NCBI RefSeq assembly: GCF_008014745.1
Contig: NZ_VPFD01000023.1
Coordinates: 41,126 to 105,125, forward strand
Reading direction: 5' to 3'
DNA: 64,000 bases
Source: Massilia arenae
GTDB taxonomy: Bacteria; Pseudomonadota; Gammaproteobacteria; Burkholderiales; Burkholderiaceae_D
Below, one piece after another: positions 27,724-35,922 of this stretch. How positions within the stretch are numbered: the first letter of the stretch is position 1; each line of letters starts with the position of its first letter. The position numbers and the translations under genes are program-made. The notes under the pieces were generated by a model. That model was not told the DNA's origin, did not search any database, and saw only the letters and a program-made list of their open reading frames with translations.

Positions 27724-28491
27724 ATGACCATCAAACTCAAGAACGATAAAGACATCGCCAAGATGCGCGTTGCCGGCCGCCTCGCCGCCGAAGTGCTGGA
27801 AATGATCAAGCAATACGTCGTGCCCGGCGTCTCCACCGAAGAACTCGACCGCCGCTGCCACGACTACATCCGCAAGGTGCAGAAGGCCACGCCGGCCAAC
27901 GTCGGCTATCACGGCTTTCCCAAGACCCTGTGCACCTCGATCAACGGCGTGGTCTGCCACGGCATCCCGAGCGAGAAGGACGTGCTGCAGGACGGCGACA
28001 TCGTCAACATCGACGTCACCGTGATCAAGGACGGCTGGCACGGCGACACCAGCCGCATGTACTTCGCCGGCACGCCAAGTCCTGAAGCAAAAAAGCTGGT
28101 CGACACGACCTATGAAGCGATGATGGCCGGGATCCGCGCCGTGCGTCCGGGCGCGCGCCTGGGCGACGTCGGCCACGCGATCCAGAAGCTGGCCGAAGGC
28201 GCCGGCTACTCGGTGGTGCGCGACTACTGCGGCCACGGCATCGGCCGCGTCTACCACGAAGAGCCGCAGGTGCTGCACTACGGCCGCCCGAACACCGGCC
28301 TGCTGCTCAAGGAAGGCATGACCTTCACGGTCGAGCCGATGATCAATATTGGCGAGGAAGACGTGATCCAGCTCGATGACGGCTGGACCGTGCTGACGCG
28401 CGACGGTTCGCTGTCGGCGCAATGGGAACACATGATCGTGGTGACGAAGAACGGCTTCGAGATCCTGACGCCCTGGCCGGACGCGAAATAA
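27724..28491 (+). CDS. map: Methionine aminopeptidase, type I
   Basis: Removes the initiator methionine from nascent proteins in the cytoplasm. All five metal ligands are present at the same numbers as in the E. coli enzyme: Asp97 (NIDVTV), Asp108 (HGDTSR), His171 (CGHGIG), Glu204 (VEPMI) and Glu235 (QWEHM). His79 (CHGIP) is also present. The identical numbering supports ATG 27724 as the start, although no Shine-Dalgarno sequence precedes it. Length 255 is normal for a type Ia enzyme without extension. It stands alone between two receptor genes, followed by a strong terminator shared with TBDR-6. Confidence 0.98.
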   Translation: MTIKLKNDKDIAKMRVAGRLAAEVLEMIKQYVVPGVSTEELDRRCHDYIRKVQKATPANVGYHGFPKTLCTSINGVVCHGIPSEKDVLQDGDIVNIDVTVIKDGWHGDTSRMYFAGTPSPEAKKLVDTTYEAMMAGIRAVRPGARLGDVGHAIQKLAEGAGYSVVRDYCGHGIGRVYHEEPQVLHYGRPNTGLLLKEGMTFTVEPMINIGEEDVIQLDDGWTVLTRDGSLSAQWEHMIVVTKNGFEILTPWPDAK

Positions 28492-28506
28492 GGCACGTCG
28501 ATAACG

Positions 28507-28536
28507 GAAACCCGGCCATGGCCGGGTTTCTTTTTT
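28507..28536. terminator. Bidirectional terminator between map and TBDR-6
   Basis: A perfect 22-base palindrome (AAACCCGGCCA then its complement) followed by CTTTTTT on the plus strand; sits between convergent stops. Confidence 0.85.
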
Positions 28537-28560
28537 CAGGCGACGGACATCACCTGGCCA

Positions 28561-31446
28561 TCAGAAGCTGTAGCGCGCCGATGCCGTGAAATAGCGGCCG
28601 TAAGGATTGTGCAATCCTTCGTTGTAGCCGGCCAGCGGGGCGCCGTTGTTGGCGCCGTAGCGCGGGTCGAACGGCGCAGCCTTGTCGAACAGGTTCTGGA
28701 CGTTGAAGGTCAGCGCCAGGTTCTTGACACCGGTATAGGTGTAGCCGACGCCGAAACGCACCCACTCCTTGACCTTGCAGTCCGGGAACTCGCCGAGATA
28801 ACCCGGCACCGCGATGCTGGCGCTCGGCATGCTCGGGCTGGTCGCCGGCTGGTAGTGGCAGAACGCCTGGTCATACACGGTGTCATTGTCGTACTTGCGC
28901 AGCAGCGAGACCGGACCGGTGTAGTTGACGTTGGCGCTGAAGGCGTGATTGCCCTTGGTCAGCGAGGCCGACACCTGCGTCTTCCAGCGCGGCAGGTCGA
29001 TGCCGTTCGACAGGTTCCAGTCCAGCAGGCCGGCGCTGTAGCCCACCAGGTTGTGCTCGGCGTCGCCAGCTTCCTGCTGCAGGGTGTACGAGTGCATATA
29101 GGCCGAGGTCAGCTTGGCGGTGAAATTGCCCCACTCACCCAGGTTCTTGCGAAAGGCCATGTCGATGTCGACGCCGCGCACTTCGACCGAGCCCTTGTTC
29201 AGCCACGGCTCGCGCACCATCAGCAACGGTCCGGTGCCCGGGATCGGCAGGCCGTTGGCGTCGGTGACGAAATTGGCCTCATTCTGGTCGCGCACGACCA
29301 GGCCCGGGTTGCTGTCCTCGTTACGCAGCGCGTCGAAGGCCGAGCCCAGCGCGACTTCGCCCTCCTTGCGGATCTTGTAGAAATCCAGGCCGATGTCGAA
29401 GTTCGGGGTTGGCGAGAACAGGATGCCGAAGGTGTAGCTCTTCGACTCTTCCGGCCGCAGGTCGGGGTTGGCGCCGCCCGTGCCCGAGGCCGACTTGTTG
29501 CAGTCCGCCTCGGTGGCGTTGGGTTTCGGCGTTTCCTCGTCGGTCTCGCAGCGTTTTGGATCGAACAGCCCGGTCAGGAAGAACTGGGCGCCGCCCGGCG
29601 TCACCTGCGACAGGGCCGGTGCGCGGAAGCCCTCCGAATAGGTGCCGCGCAAGGCCAGGCTGCTGGTGGCAGTCCACTTGGCGCCGACCTTCGGCACGAA
29701 ATTGGTCTTGATGCCCGGGTATTTGTCCCAGCGGCCGGCGAAATCCATCTCGAAGTTGGTGAAGAACGGCGTGCGCACCTCGACGAAGGCCGACTTGACG
29801 TCGCGCTCGCCGTCGATGATGGTGTTGGCCAGGCCGTAGATCTGGCCCGACGACAGCAGCGCGTTGGGCACCATGACCAGTTTTTCGCGGCGCGCCTCGG
29901 CGCCCACCGCGACGCCGATCGCGCCGCCCTGCAACTGGCCGAACGTGGTAGTCGCCTTCACGTCGAAGTGGGTAATCGACGACTTGTCGTCGCTGCTGGT
30001 GCTGCGGAACAGGTCCGGATTGTTCGACAACTGGGCCAGGGTGGCGCCCTCGTTCAGCGTGCGCAGCGCCGGCAGGTAGAGCCGGCCGTTATAGGTGTCT
30101 TCGCGCCGCGCCTCGTTGTACAGCAGGCCGACTTCCCAGTCCCAGTTGAAGTGCGTGCCCTGCAGGCCGGTGAGGAACCTGGCCTGTTCGTTGATGGTCT
30201 CGGTGCCGGTTGGCGCATTCTCGAAGCGGTAGGCGACCGAGGCGCGCGCATTCGGGAACGGGTTGTCCGGGTGGCCGGCGGGCAGGATGGTCTGGTAGCT
30301 CGGGGCCACGCCGGTGGCGGTGAAGTTGGTCACCGGCGTGGTGTTGATCGTGATCGGGCTGGTCGTGTACTGACGCTCGGTGCGGGCATAGGCCGCTTCG
30401 GCGAAGGCGCGTACGTTCGGCCCGAGCTTGATGGCGCCGCGGGTCAGGAGATTGGCATCCTTGCCCTCGCCCGTGCCTTCCAGGTTCTGGTTGGTGTCGT
30501 AGTTGCAGAAGGTGCGGCCGATGAAGACGCTGGTGGCGGCCAGGCCCATCGAGGTCGAGCCGACCAGCTGGCGCGACGGATCGCAATTGGTGGTCACGCG
30601 CAGGCGGTCGGCGGCATTGGCCTGGGTGGCGGTGAACTGGCCGGAGCCCGGCGCGGTCTCGCGGTAGAAGATGGGCGAGCCCGAGATCGTGCTGCCGTAG
30701 GGCGTGGCGTAGCGGTTCGACAGGCGGCGGTACTGGTCGAACTCGATGTCCTTGACGTCTTCGCGCAGCACGCGGTCGCGCTCGGACAGGTCGGCCGTGA
30801 AGAACACATTGTAGCCGTCGGACTCCAGGTCGCCGGTGCCGGCCACCACGTTCACGCCCTTGCGCTTGAACTTGCCGTCGTCATTGGCGCTGGCGCGCGC
30901 CGAGATCTCGGCGCCATTGTAGTTGGAGCGGGTGATGAAGTTGATCACGCCGCCGATCGCATCCGAACCGTACACGGCCGAGGCGCCGTCGCGCAGGATC
31001 TCAACCCGCTCGAGGGCCGCGATCGGGATCGAGTTCAGGTCGTACAGGGTGGAATTGCCGTCGTTCGGATCGGCATAGGCGGCCGGCGCCATGCGGCGGC
31101 CGTTGAGCAGCACCAGGGTCGAGGTCGACGACAGGCCGCGCAGCGACGCACTCGAGACGCCGCGCGAAAAGCCGCCGTCGTTGGTGTCGAGATTGACGTC
31201 GCTGCCCATCGCGGGCACCAGGCGGATCAGTTCGGTGACCGTCGCGGCGCCGGTCTCGCGGATATCCTTGGCCGTGATGACCTGGATCGGCTGTGTGCCT
31301 TCCTTGTCGGTGCGCTTCAGGTTGGACCCGGTGACGTACACGGTTTGCGCGCCCTCGGTTCCGGTGTTTTGCGCCGCGGCGAAAGGTGCGGCTGAAAGCG
31401 CCGTGGCGACGGCGATGACGCTGTACTTCAAGAGTGGCTGTTTCAT
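28561..31446 (-). CDS. TonB-dependent outer-membrane receptor (TBDR-6)
   Basis: 961-residue receptor starting MKQPLLKYSVIAVATALSAA with a signal peptide ending PFAAAQ. It has VYVTGSNLKRTDKEGTQPI at the plug entry, LVLLNGRRMAPAAYA, and EILRDGASAVYGSDAIGG in the plug; GFRAPALSQVTPGG in the barrel; and the end YFTASARYSF. It is more diverged from the other six in the plug. Its upstream DNA carries a large imperfect inverted repeat (31481-31517) instead of the shared TBDR promoter. The closest promoter-like match is TTGATG-N18-ATTTAT further upstream, which is weak. It converges on map and lies upstream, on the same strand, of nothing related. Ligand unknown. Confidence 0.95.
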   Translation of the reverse strand: MKQPLLKYSVIAVATALSAAPFAAAQNTGTEGAQTVYVTGSNLKRTDKEGTQPIQVITAKDIRETGAATVTELIRLVPAMGSDVNLDTNDGGFSRGVSSASLRGLSSTSTLVLLNGRRMAPAAYADPNDGNSTLYDLNSIPIAALERVEILRDGASAVYGSDAIGGVINFITRSNYNGAEISARASANDDGKFKRKGVNVVAGTGDLESDGYNVFFTADLSERDRVLREDVKDIEFDQYRRLSNRYATPYGSTISGSPIFYRETAPGSGQFTATQANAADRLRVTTNCDPSRQLVGSTSMGLAATSVFIGRTFCNYDTNQNLEGTGEGKDANLLTRGAIKLGPNVRAFAEAAYARTERQYTTSPITINTTPVTNFTATGVAPSYQTILPAGHPDNPFPNARASVAYRFENAPTGTETINEQARFLTGLQGTHFNWDWEVGLLYNEARREDTYNGRLYLPALRTLNEGATLAQLSNNPDLFRSTSSDDKSSITHFDVKATTTFGQLQGGAIGVAVGAEARREKLVMVPNALLSSGQIYGLANTIIDGERDVKSAFVEVRTPFFTNFEMDFAGRWDKYPGIKTNFVPKVGAKWTATSSLALRGTYSEGFRAPALSQVTPGGAQFFLTGLFDPKRCETDEETPKPNATEADCNKSASGTGGANPDLRPEESKSYTFGILFSPTPNFDIGLDFYKIRKEGEVALGSAFDALRNEDSNPGLVVRDQNEANFVTDANGLPIPGTGPLLMVREPWLNKGSVEVRGVDIDMAFRKNLGEWGNFTAKLTSAYMHSYTLQQEAGDAEHNLVGYSAGLLDWNLSNGIDLPRWKTQVSASLTKGNHAFSANVNYTGPVSLLRKYDNDTVYDQAFCHYQPATSPSMPSASIAVPGYLGEFPDCKVKEWVRFGVGYTYTGVKNLALTFNVQNLFDKAAPFDPRYGANNGAPLAGYNEGLHNPYGRYFTASARYSF

Positions 31447-31480
31447 TGTTTTGCTCTCTGCGTTTGTCGTTTTTTTAGAC

Positions 31481-31517
31481 CTGCGTCATGTATGCATGGA
31501 TACATACATCAACGCAG
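31481..31517 (-). promoter_or_regulatory. Inverted repeat/hairpin upstream of TBDR-6
   Basis: Outer arms CTGCGT (31481-31486) and ACGCAG (31512-31517), inner arms ATGTATG (31488-31494) and CATACAT (31503-31509), 8-base centre. In all 13 bp with a small internal mismatch, 35-71 bases before the ATG. It could be an operator or a leader hairpin; no U-run follows on either strand. Confidence 0.55.
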
Positions 31518-31755
31518 TCTCTCAGACGAATGCCGGAAAGGAAACTGGATGTTTAACAATCTACCCGTGCAACATAAATTCTGTTGTAAATATATAACAT
31601 CAAACTTTATTAAACAAAAACCGAATTCTCTTATAATTTATTTGGCATAAGCGTTGAATTTTGAGCTCCATCTTCCGCCCGCAAGTACGCTAGTTATATG
31701 TATATTTGTGAAATATCAAAAACCATGTGACCTTTTGCAAAAAAGGCGATGGACG
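31518..31755. other. AT-rich intergenic stretch upstream of TBDR-6
   Basis: Roughly 240 bases, markedly richer in A and T than the genes. No gene seen. It probably holds the TBDR-6 promoter, but no convincing -35/-10 pair was found. Confidence 0.5.
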
Positions 31756-31793
31756 AAAAAAAAGCCCTGGACACCGCAATGGCGTCCAGGGCT
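31756..31793 (-). terminator. Terminator of gap
   Basis: AGCCCTGGAC (31763-31772) and GTCCAGGGCT (31784-31793), 10-bp stem, with eight A on the plus strand giving a U-run in the gap direction. Confidence 0.9.
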
Positions 31794-31812
31794 GGGATGA
31801 CGGCCGGGCTGA

Positions 31813-32826
31813 TTACTTGGCGTTCATCAGCGCGACAGTGGTGTCGAGCATACGGTTCGAGAAGCCCCACTCGTTGTCGTACCACGAAGTCACTTTCACC
31901 AGGCGACCCGAGACCTTGGTGAGCGTGGCGTCGAAGTTCGACGATGCCGGGTTGTGGTTGAAGTCGACCGAGACCAGCGGATCGGTGTTGTAGGTCAGGA
32001 TATCCTTCAGCGGGCCTTCGGCTGCGGCCTTCTTCATGATCTCGTTGATCTCTTCGACCGTGGTGTCGCGCTTGGCGATGAACGACAGGTCGACGATCGA
32101 CACATTGATGGTCGGCACGCGAATCGCGAAGCCGTCCAGCTTGCCGTTCAGTTCCGGCAGCACCAGGCCGACCGCGGCAGCGGCGCCGGTCTTGGTCGGG
32201 ATCATCGACTGGGTAGCCGAACGGGCGCGGCGCAGGTCTTCGTGCATCACGTCGGTTAGCACCTGGTCGTTGGTGTAGGCGTGCACGGTGGTCATCAGGC
32301 CGGTTTCCAGGCCGATGGCGTCATGCAGCGGCTTGACCAGCGGGGCCAGGCAGTTGGTGGTGCACGAAGCGTTCGAAATCACGGTGTCGGTCGACTTCAG
32401 CACGTCCTGGTTCACGCCGAACACGACGGTCGCGTCGACGTCCTTGCCGCCCGGTGCCGAGATGATGACCTTCTTGGCGCCGCCCTTCAGGTGGGCCGAG
32501 GCTTTCTCTTTGGTGGTGAAGAAGCCGGTGCATTCCAGGACGACGTCCACGCCCAGCTCACCCCATGGGATCTCGGCCGGGTTACGCTGCGCGAACACAC
32601 GGATCTTGTCGCCATTGACGATCATGTTATCGCCCTCGACCGTGACGGTGCCCGGGAACTTGCCGTGGGCGGTGTCGTAGCGGGTCAGGTGGGCGTTCGA
32701 TTCGGCGTTGCCGAGGTCGTTGATCGCCACGATCTGGATGTCTTGTTTCTTGCCGCCTTCATAGAAGGCGCGCAGGACGTTGCGGCCGATACGGCCATAA
32801 CCATTGATTGCAACTTTGATCGTCAT
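31813..32826 (-). CDS. gap: Glyceraldehyde-3-phosphate dehydrogenase, type I
   Basis: Glycolytic/gluconeogenic enzyme that oxidises and phosphorylates glyceraldehyde 3-phosphate with NAD. 337 residues, standard length. The Rossmann start VAINGYGRIGRNVLRA, active-site SNASCTTNCLAP with Cys155, and HAYTNDQ with His182 are all present. Asp36 in AINDLG indicates NAD rather than NADP preference. ATG 32826 follows an AGGAG site. It lies 90 bp downstream of tkt on the same strand, a frequent betaproteobacterial arrangement (tkt-gap, often with pgk and pyk following). Here the series stops at a strong terminator and no pgk follows. Confidence 0.98.
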   Translation of the reverse strand: MTIKVAINGYGRIGRNVLRAFYEGGKKQDIQIVAINDLGNAESNAHLTRYDTAHGKFPGTVTVEGDNMIVNGDKIRVFAQRNPAEIPWGELGVDVVLECTGFFTTKEKASAHLKGGAKKVIISAPGGKDVDATVVFGVNQDVLKSTDTVISNASCTTNCLAPLVKPLHDAIGLETGLMTTVHAYTNDQVLTDVMHEDLRRARSATQSMIPTKTGAAAAVGLVLPELNGKLDGFAIRVPTINVSIVDLSFIAKRDTTVEEINEIMKKAAAEGPLKDILTYNTDPLVSVDFNHNPASSNFDATLTKVSGRLVKVTSWYDNEWGFSNRMLDTTVALMNAK

Positions 32827-32876
32827 GCTGTGCTCCTGATTAGAAAAAAACTTTTTTCGTAACGAACATAGTAAAA

Positions 32877-32902
32877 CGGGCCACCCCTTCAGGAGCAGCC
32901 CG
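32877..32902 (-). terminator. Weak terminator-like hairpin between tkt and gap
   Basis: CGGGC/GCCCG outer stem with an inner CTCC/GGGG pairing, then TTTT in the tkt direction, 15 bases after the tkt stop. It may reduce rather than block read-through into gap. Confidence 0.4.
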
Positions 32903-32916
32903 CATGCAGCGAATGC

Positions 32917-34914
32917 TTATGCTGCGATAACTTCTTTCGCTTTCGCGACGACGTTCTCGACGGTGAAGCCGAAGTGCTTGAACAGCACCGGCGCCGGCGC
33001 CGATTCGCCGAAGGTGTCGATGCCGACCACGGCGCCTTCCAGGCCCACGTACTTGTACCAGAAGGCGGTCACGCCGGCTTCGATGGCAACGCGCGGCACG
33101 CCTTTGGTCAGGACGCTTGCCTTGTAGGCGGCGTCCTGGCGATCGAACACGTCGGTCGACGGCATCGAGACCACGCGTGCGGCGATGCCCTCGCCTGCCA
33201 GCGCGTCGGCCGCCTTGACTGCCAGTTCGACCTCGGAACCGGTGGCGATCAGGATGACTTTGGCGTCGGCGCTGTCGCGCAGCACGTAGCCGCCCTTGGC
33301 GATGTCGCTCACTTGCGCCGCTTCACGCGCCATGAACGGCAGGTTCTGGCGCGAGAAGATCAGGGTCGATGGACCGTCCTTGCGCTGCACCGCCGCGCCC
33401 CACGCCACCGCCGATTCGACGGTGTCGCATGGACGCCAGTTGTCCAGGCCAGGAATCAGGCGCAGCGACGAGACGTGCTCGATCGACTGGTGGGTCGGGC
33501 CGTCTTCGCCCAGGCCGATCGAATCGTGGGTGAACACCGAGATCGAACGGATCTTCATCAGGGAAGCCATGCGCAGGGCATTGCGGCTGTAGTCCGAGAA
33601 GGTCAGGAAGGTCGCGCCGAACGGGATGAAGCCGCCGTGCAGGGCCACGCCGTTCTGGATCGCCGACATGCCGAATTCGCGCACGCCGTAGTTGATGTGG
33701 TTGCCGGCGATGCCCGAACGCACAGGCACCGATTCCTTCCAGTTGGTCAGGTTCGAGCCGGTCAGGTCGGCCGAGCCGCCCAGGAATTCAGGCAGCACCG
33801 GGGCCAGGGCCTGGATCGCGTTCTGCGAGGCCTTGCGGGTGGCGATGGTCTCGGCCTTGTCGACGCAGGCGGCGATCGCCGCGTCCAGGGTCTTGCTGAA
33901 ATCGGCCGGCAGGTCGCCCTTCATGCGGCGCTCGAATTCGGCAGCCAGCTCGGGGTGGGCGCCGCGGTAGGCCGCGAACAGCGTGTTCCATTCACCTTCG
34001 GCTTGCGCGCCGCGTTCTTTCGCGTCCCAGGCTTCGTACAGCTCGGCCGGGATGTCGAACGGGATCGGATCCCAGATCAGGTGCTTGCGCACGGCAGCGA
34101 TCTCGGCGTCGCCCAGCGGCGCGCCGTGGACCTTGTCGCCGCCTTCCAGGTTCGGGGCGCCCTTGCCGATGATGGTCTTGCAGCAGATCAGGGTCGGACG
34201 ATCCGACTGTTTCGCCTGCTCGATGGCCGCGTCGATGTCTTTCACGCTGTGGCCGTCGACCTTCGGAATCACGTTCCAGCCATATGCTTTGAACCGTTCC
34301 TGGGTGTCGTCCGTGAACCAGCCTTCCACGCGGCCGTCGATCGAGATGCCGTTGTCGTCGTACAGCCAGATCAGCTTGTTCAGGCGCAGGGTGCCGGCCA
34401 GCGACGCCACTTCGTGCGAGATGCCTTCCATCAGGCAGCCGTCGCCCAGGAAGGCGTAGGTGTAGTGATCCACCACGTCGTAGCCTGGACGGTTGAACTC
34501 GTTACCCAGCAGCCATTCGGCCAGCGCCATGCCGACCGAGTTGGCGATGCCCTGGCCCAGCGGACCGGTGGTGGTCTCCACGCCCGGGGTGATGCCGACT
34601 TCCGGGTGGCCCGGGGTCTTCGAGTGCATCTGGCGGAAGTCGCGCAGGTCGTCCATCGACAGGTCGTAGCCGGCCAGGTGCAGCAGCGCATAGTGCAGCA
34701 TCGAGCCGTGGCCGTTCGACAGCAGGAAGCGGTCGCGGTTCGACCAGCCCGGATTGGCCGGATTGTGGCGGTAGTGCTTGTCCCACAGTGCGACGGCAAT
34801 CTCGGCCATGCCCATCGGCATGCCCGGGTGGCCCGAGTTGGCTTTCTGGACGGCGTCCATCGCCAGCGCGCGGATCGCGTTGGCCATCAGGGTGGTGGTT
34901 TGCGTAGATTTCAT
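32917..34914 (-). CDS. tkt: Transketolase
   Basis: Thiamine-diphosphate enzyme of the pentose phosphate pathway that moves two-carbon units between sugar phosphates. Its product erythrose 4-phosphate is a substrate of the aroG product elsewhere in this window. 665 residues match the family. Visible motifs: AVQKANSGHPGMPMGMA at the N-terminus; the ThDP-binding GDGCLMEGISHEVASLAG; GPLGQGIANSVGMALAE; the catalytic loop HDSIGLGEDGPTHQ; and TPGHPE. ATG 34914 is the natural family start. Only a weak ribosome site is seen. A -10 box TAGAAT at 34969-34974 precedes it. Divergent from rsmE. Confidence 0.97.
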   Translation of the reverse strand: MKSTQTTTLMANAIRALAMDAVQKANSGHPGMPMGMAEIAVALWDKHYRHNPANPGWSNRDRFLLSNGHGSMLHYALLHLAGYDLSMDDLRDFRQMHSKTPGHPEVGITPGVETTTGPLGQGIANSVGMALAEWLLGNEFNRPGYDVVDHYTYAFLGDGCLMEGISHEVASLAGTLRLNKLIWLYDDNGISIDGRVEGWFTDDTQERFKAYGWNVIPKVDGHSVKDIDAAIEQAKQSDRPTLICCKTIIGKGAPNLEGGDKVHGAPLGDAEIAAVRKHLIWDPIPFDIPAELYEAWDAKERGAQAEGEWNTLFAAYRGAHPELAAEFERRMKGDLPADFSKTLDAAIAACVDKAETIATRKASQNAIQALAPVLPEFLGGSADLTGSNLTNWKESVPVRSGIAGNHINYGVREFGMSAIQNGVALHGGFIPFGATFLTFSDYSRNALRMASLMKIRSISVFTHDSIGLGEDGPTHQSIEHVSSLRLIPGLDNWRPCDTVESAVAWGAAVQRKDGPSTLIFSRQNLPFMAREAAQVSDIAKGGYVLRDSADAKVILIATGSEVELAVKAADALAGEGIAARVVSMPSTDVFDRQDAAYKASVLTKGVPRVAIEAGVTAFWYKYVGLEGAVVGIDTFGESAPAPVLFKHFGFTVENVVAKAKEVIAA

Positions 34915-34968
34915 GGAGATCGTGGATCAGGGATAGGAAAGCGATGGCCCGCGAGGCCGTAGCCCGTT

Positions 34969-34974
34969 ATTCTA
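34969..34974 (-). promoter_or_regulatory. -10 box upstream of tkt
   Basis: Minus-strand TAGAAT within GGTAGAATAACGGG, similar to other housekeeping -10 regions in the window. It places transcription about 50 nt before the tkt ATG. -35 box not clear. Confidence 0.45.
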
Positions 34975-35047
34975 CCAGACCGGGGTGCGGCCGATTTAAA
35001 ATGCAGGTTTATTCCTTTAACGCAAGCCCACGCTGCGCACCCACAGA

Positions 35048-35773
35048 ATGCCCCGTTTTTATTGCCCCCAGCCGCTCGCCATCGGCGCGAGCGTCGACCT
35101 GCCGGAAGCCGTCGCCCACCACCTGCACGTGGTGCGCCTGCAGCCGGGCGCGGCGCTCACCCTGTTCAATGGCGAAGGCGGCCAGTACCGCGCCACCCTG
35201 CTGGAAACCGGCAAGCGTCGCGCCACCGCGACGGTCGACGCCTTCGAGGACGCCGAGGCCGAGGCGCCCTACCCCGTCACCCTGGCCCAGGGCTTGCCGG
35301 AAGGCTCGAAGATGGACTGGATCGTGGAAAAGGCGGTCGAACTGGGCGTGGCCGCGATCCAGCCGCTGGCCGCGCAGCGCAGCGTGGTGCGCCTGACCGG
35401 CGAGCGGGCCGAGAAACGGCAGGCCCACTGGCAGGGCGTGATCGTGGCCGCCTCCGAGCAGTGCGGCCGCAACCGGCTGGCGCGGCTGCATCCGCTGGCC
35501 GACGTACAGCCGTGGCTGGCGGCGCCGGCCGGGGGCGTGCGCATCCTGCTCAGCCCGCGCGCGACCGAATCGCTGGCCGGCTGGGCACGCGCCAATGCGC
35601 CGCAGCCGGTAACTTTCCTGATCGGCCCCGAAGGCGGCCTCACGCCGCAAGAAGAAGCCGCGGCCATTGCCGCCGGCGCCCTGTCCCTGTCGATGGGACC
35701 GCGCGTGCTGCGCACCGAGACCGCCGGCCTGGCGGCGCTGGCGGTGCTGGCCGGGGCCTGGGGCGGGATCTGA
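35048..35773 (+). CDS. rsmE: 16S rRNA (uracil-1498-N3)-methyltransferase
   Basis: Methylates U1498 of 16S rRNA in the assembled 30S subunit using S-adenosylmethionine. 241 residues. The N-terminal PUA-like part begins MPRFYCPQPL and includes HHLHVVRLQPG. The SPOUT-fold C-terminal domain shows QGLPEGSKMDWIVEKAVELG, SEQCGRN, the cofactor-knot motifs FLIGPEGGLTPQEE, and MGPRVLRTETAGLAAL. All are diagnostic. ATG 35048 is taken as the start because MPRFY is the usual beginning of the family; no strong ribosome site precedes it. It is divergent from tkt and followed by a REP-type inverted repeat. Confidence 0.96.
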   Translation: MPRFYCPQPLAIGASVDLPEAVAHHLHVVRLQPGAALTLFNGEGGQYRATLLETGKRRATATVDAFEDAEAEAPYPVTLAQGLPEGSKMDWIVEKAVELGVAAIQPLAAQRSVVRLTGERAEKRQAHWQGVIVAASEQCGRNRLARLHPLADVQPWLAAPAGGVRILLSPRATESLAGWARANAPQPVTFLIGPEGGLTPQEEAAAIAAGALSLSMGPRVLRTETAGLAALAVLAGAWGGI

Positions 35774-35811
35774 GCGGTCCGCCAAATACATTCTATTGTT
35801 AACGTAAAAAA

Positions 35812-35900
35812 ACGTCGTTCCCGCGAAGGCGGGAACCCAAGTACTGCTTGCGTGTCGAAACGCTTGCAACCTTAGGTTCCCGCCTACGCGGGAACGACGT
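35812..35900. repeat. REP/BIME-like inverted pair of palindromic elements
   Basis: Two 26-base copies in opposite orientation, 35812-35837 and 35875-35900. They begin ACGTCGTTCCCGCG, contain GGCGGGAACC, and differ at one base in the loop. Each copy is itself a small palindrome (TTCCCGC/GCGGGAA), and 37 bases separate them. It lies between the convergent stops of rsmE and TBDR-7 and may also end both transcripts. A decayed half copy is seen at 63898-63916. Confidence 0.85.
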
Positions 35901-35922
35901 GCTGAGGCAGCTGGCCTAAGAC

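Noticed and set aside
28507..28536. Transcription factor operator at the perfect palindrome after map
   Set aside because: It has a U-run and lies between convergent stops, so a bidirectional terminator explains it.
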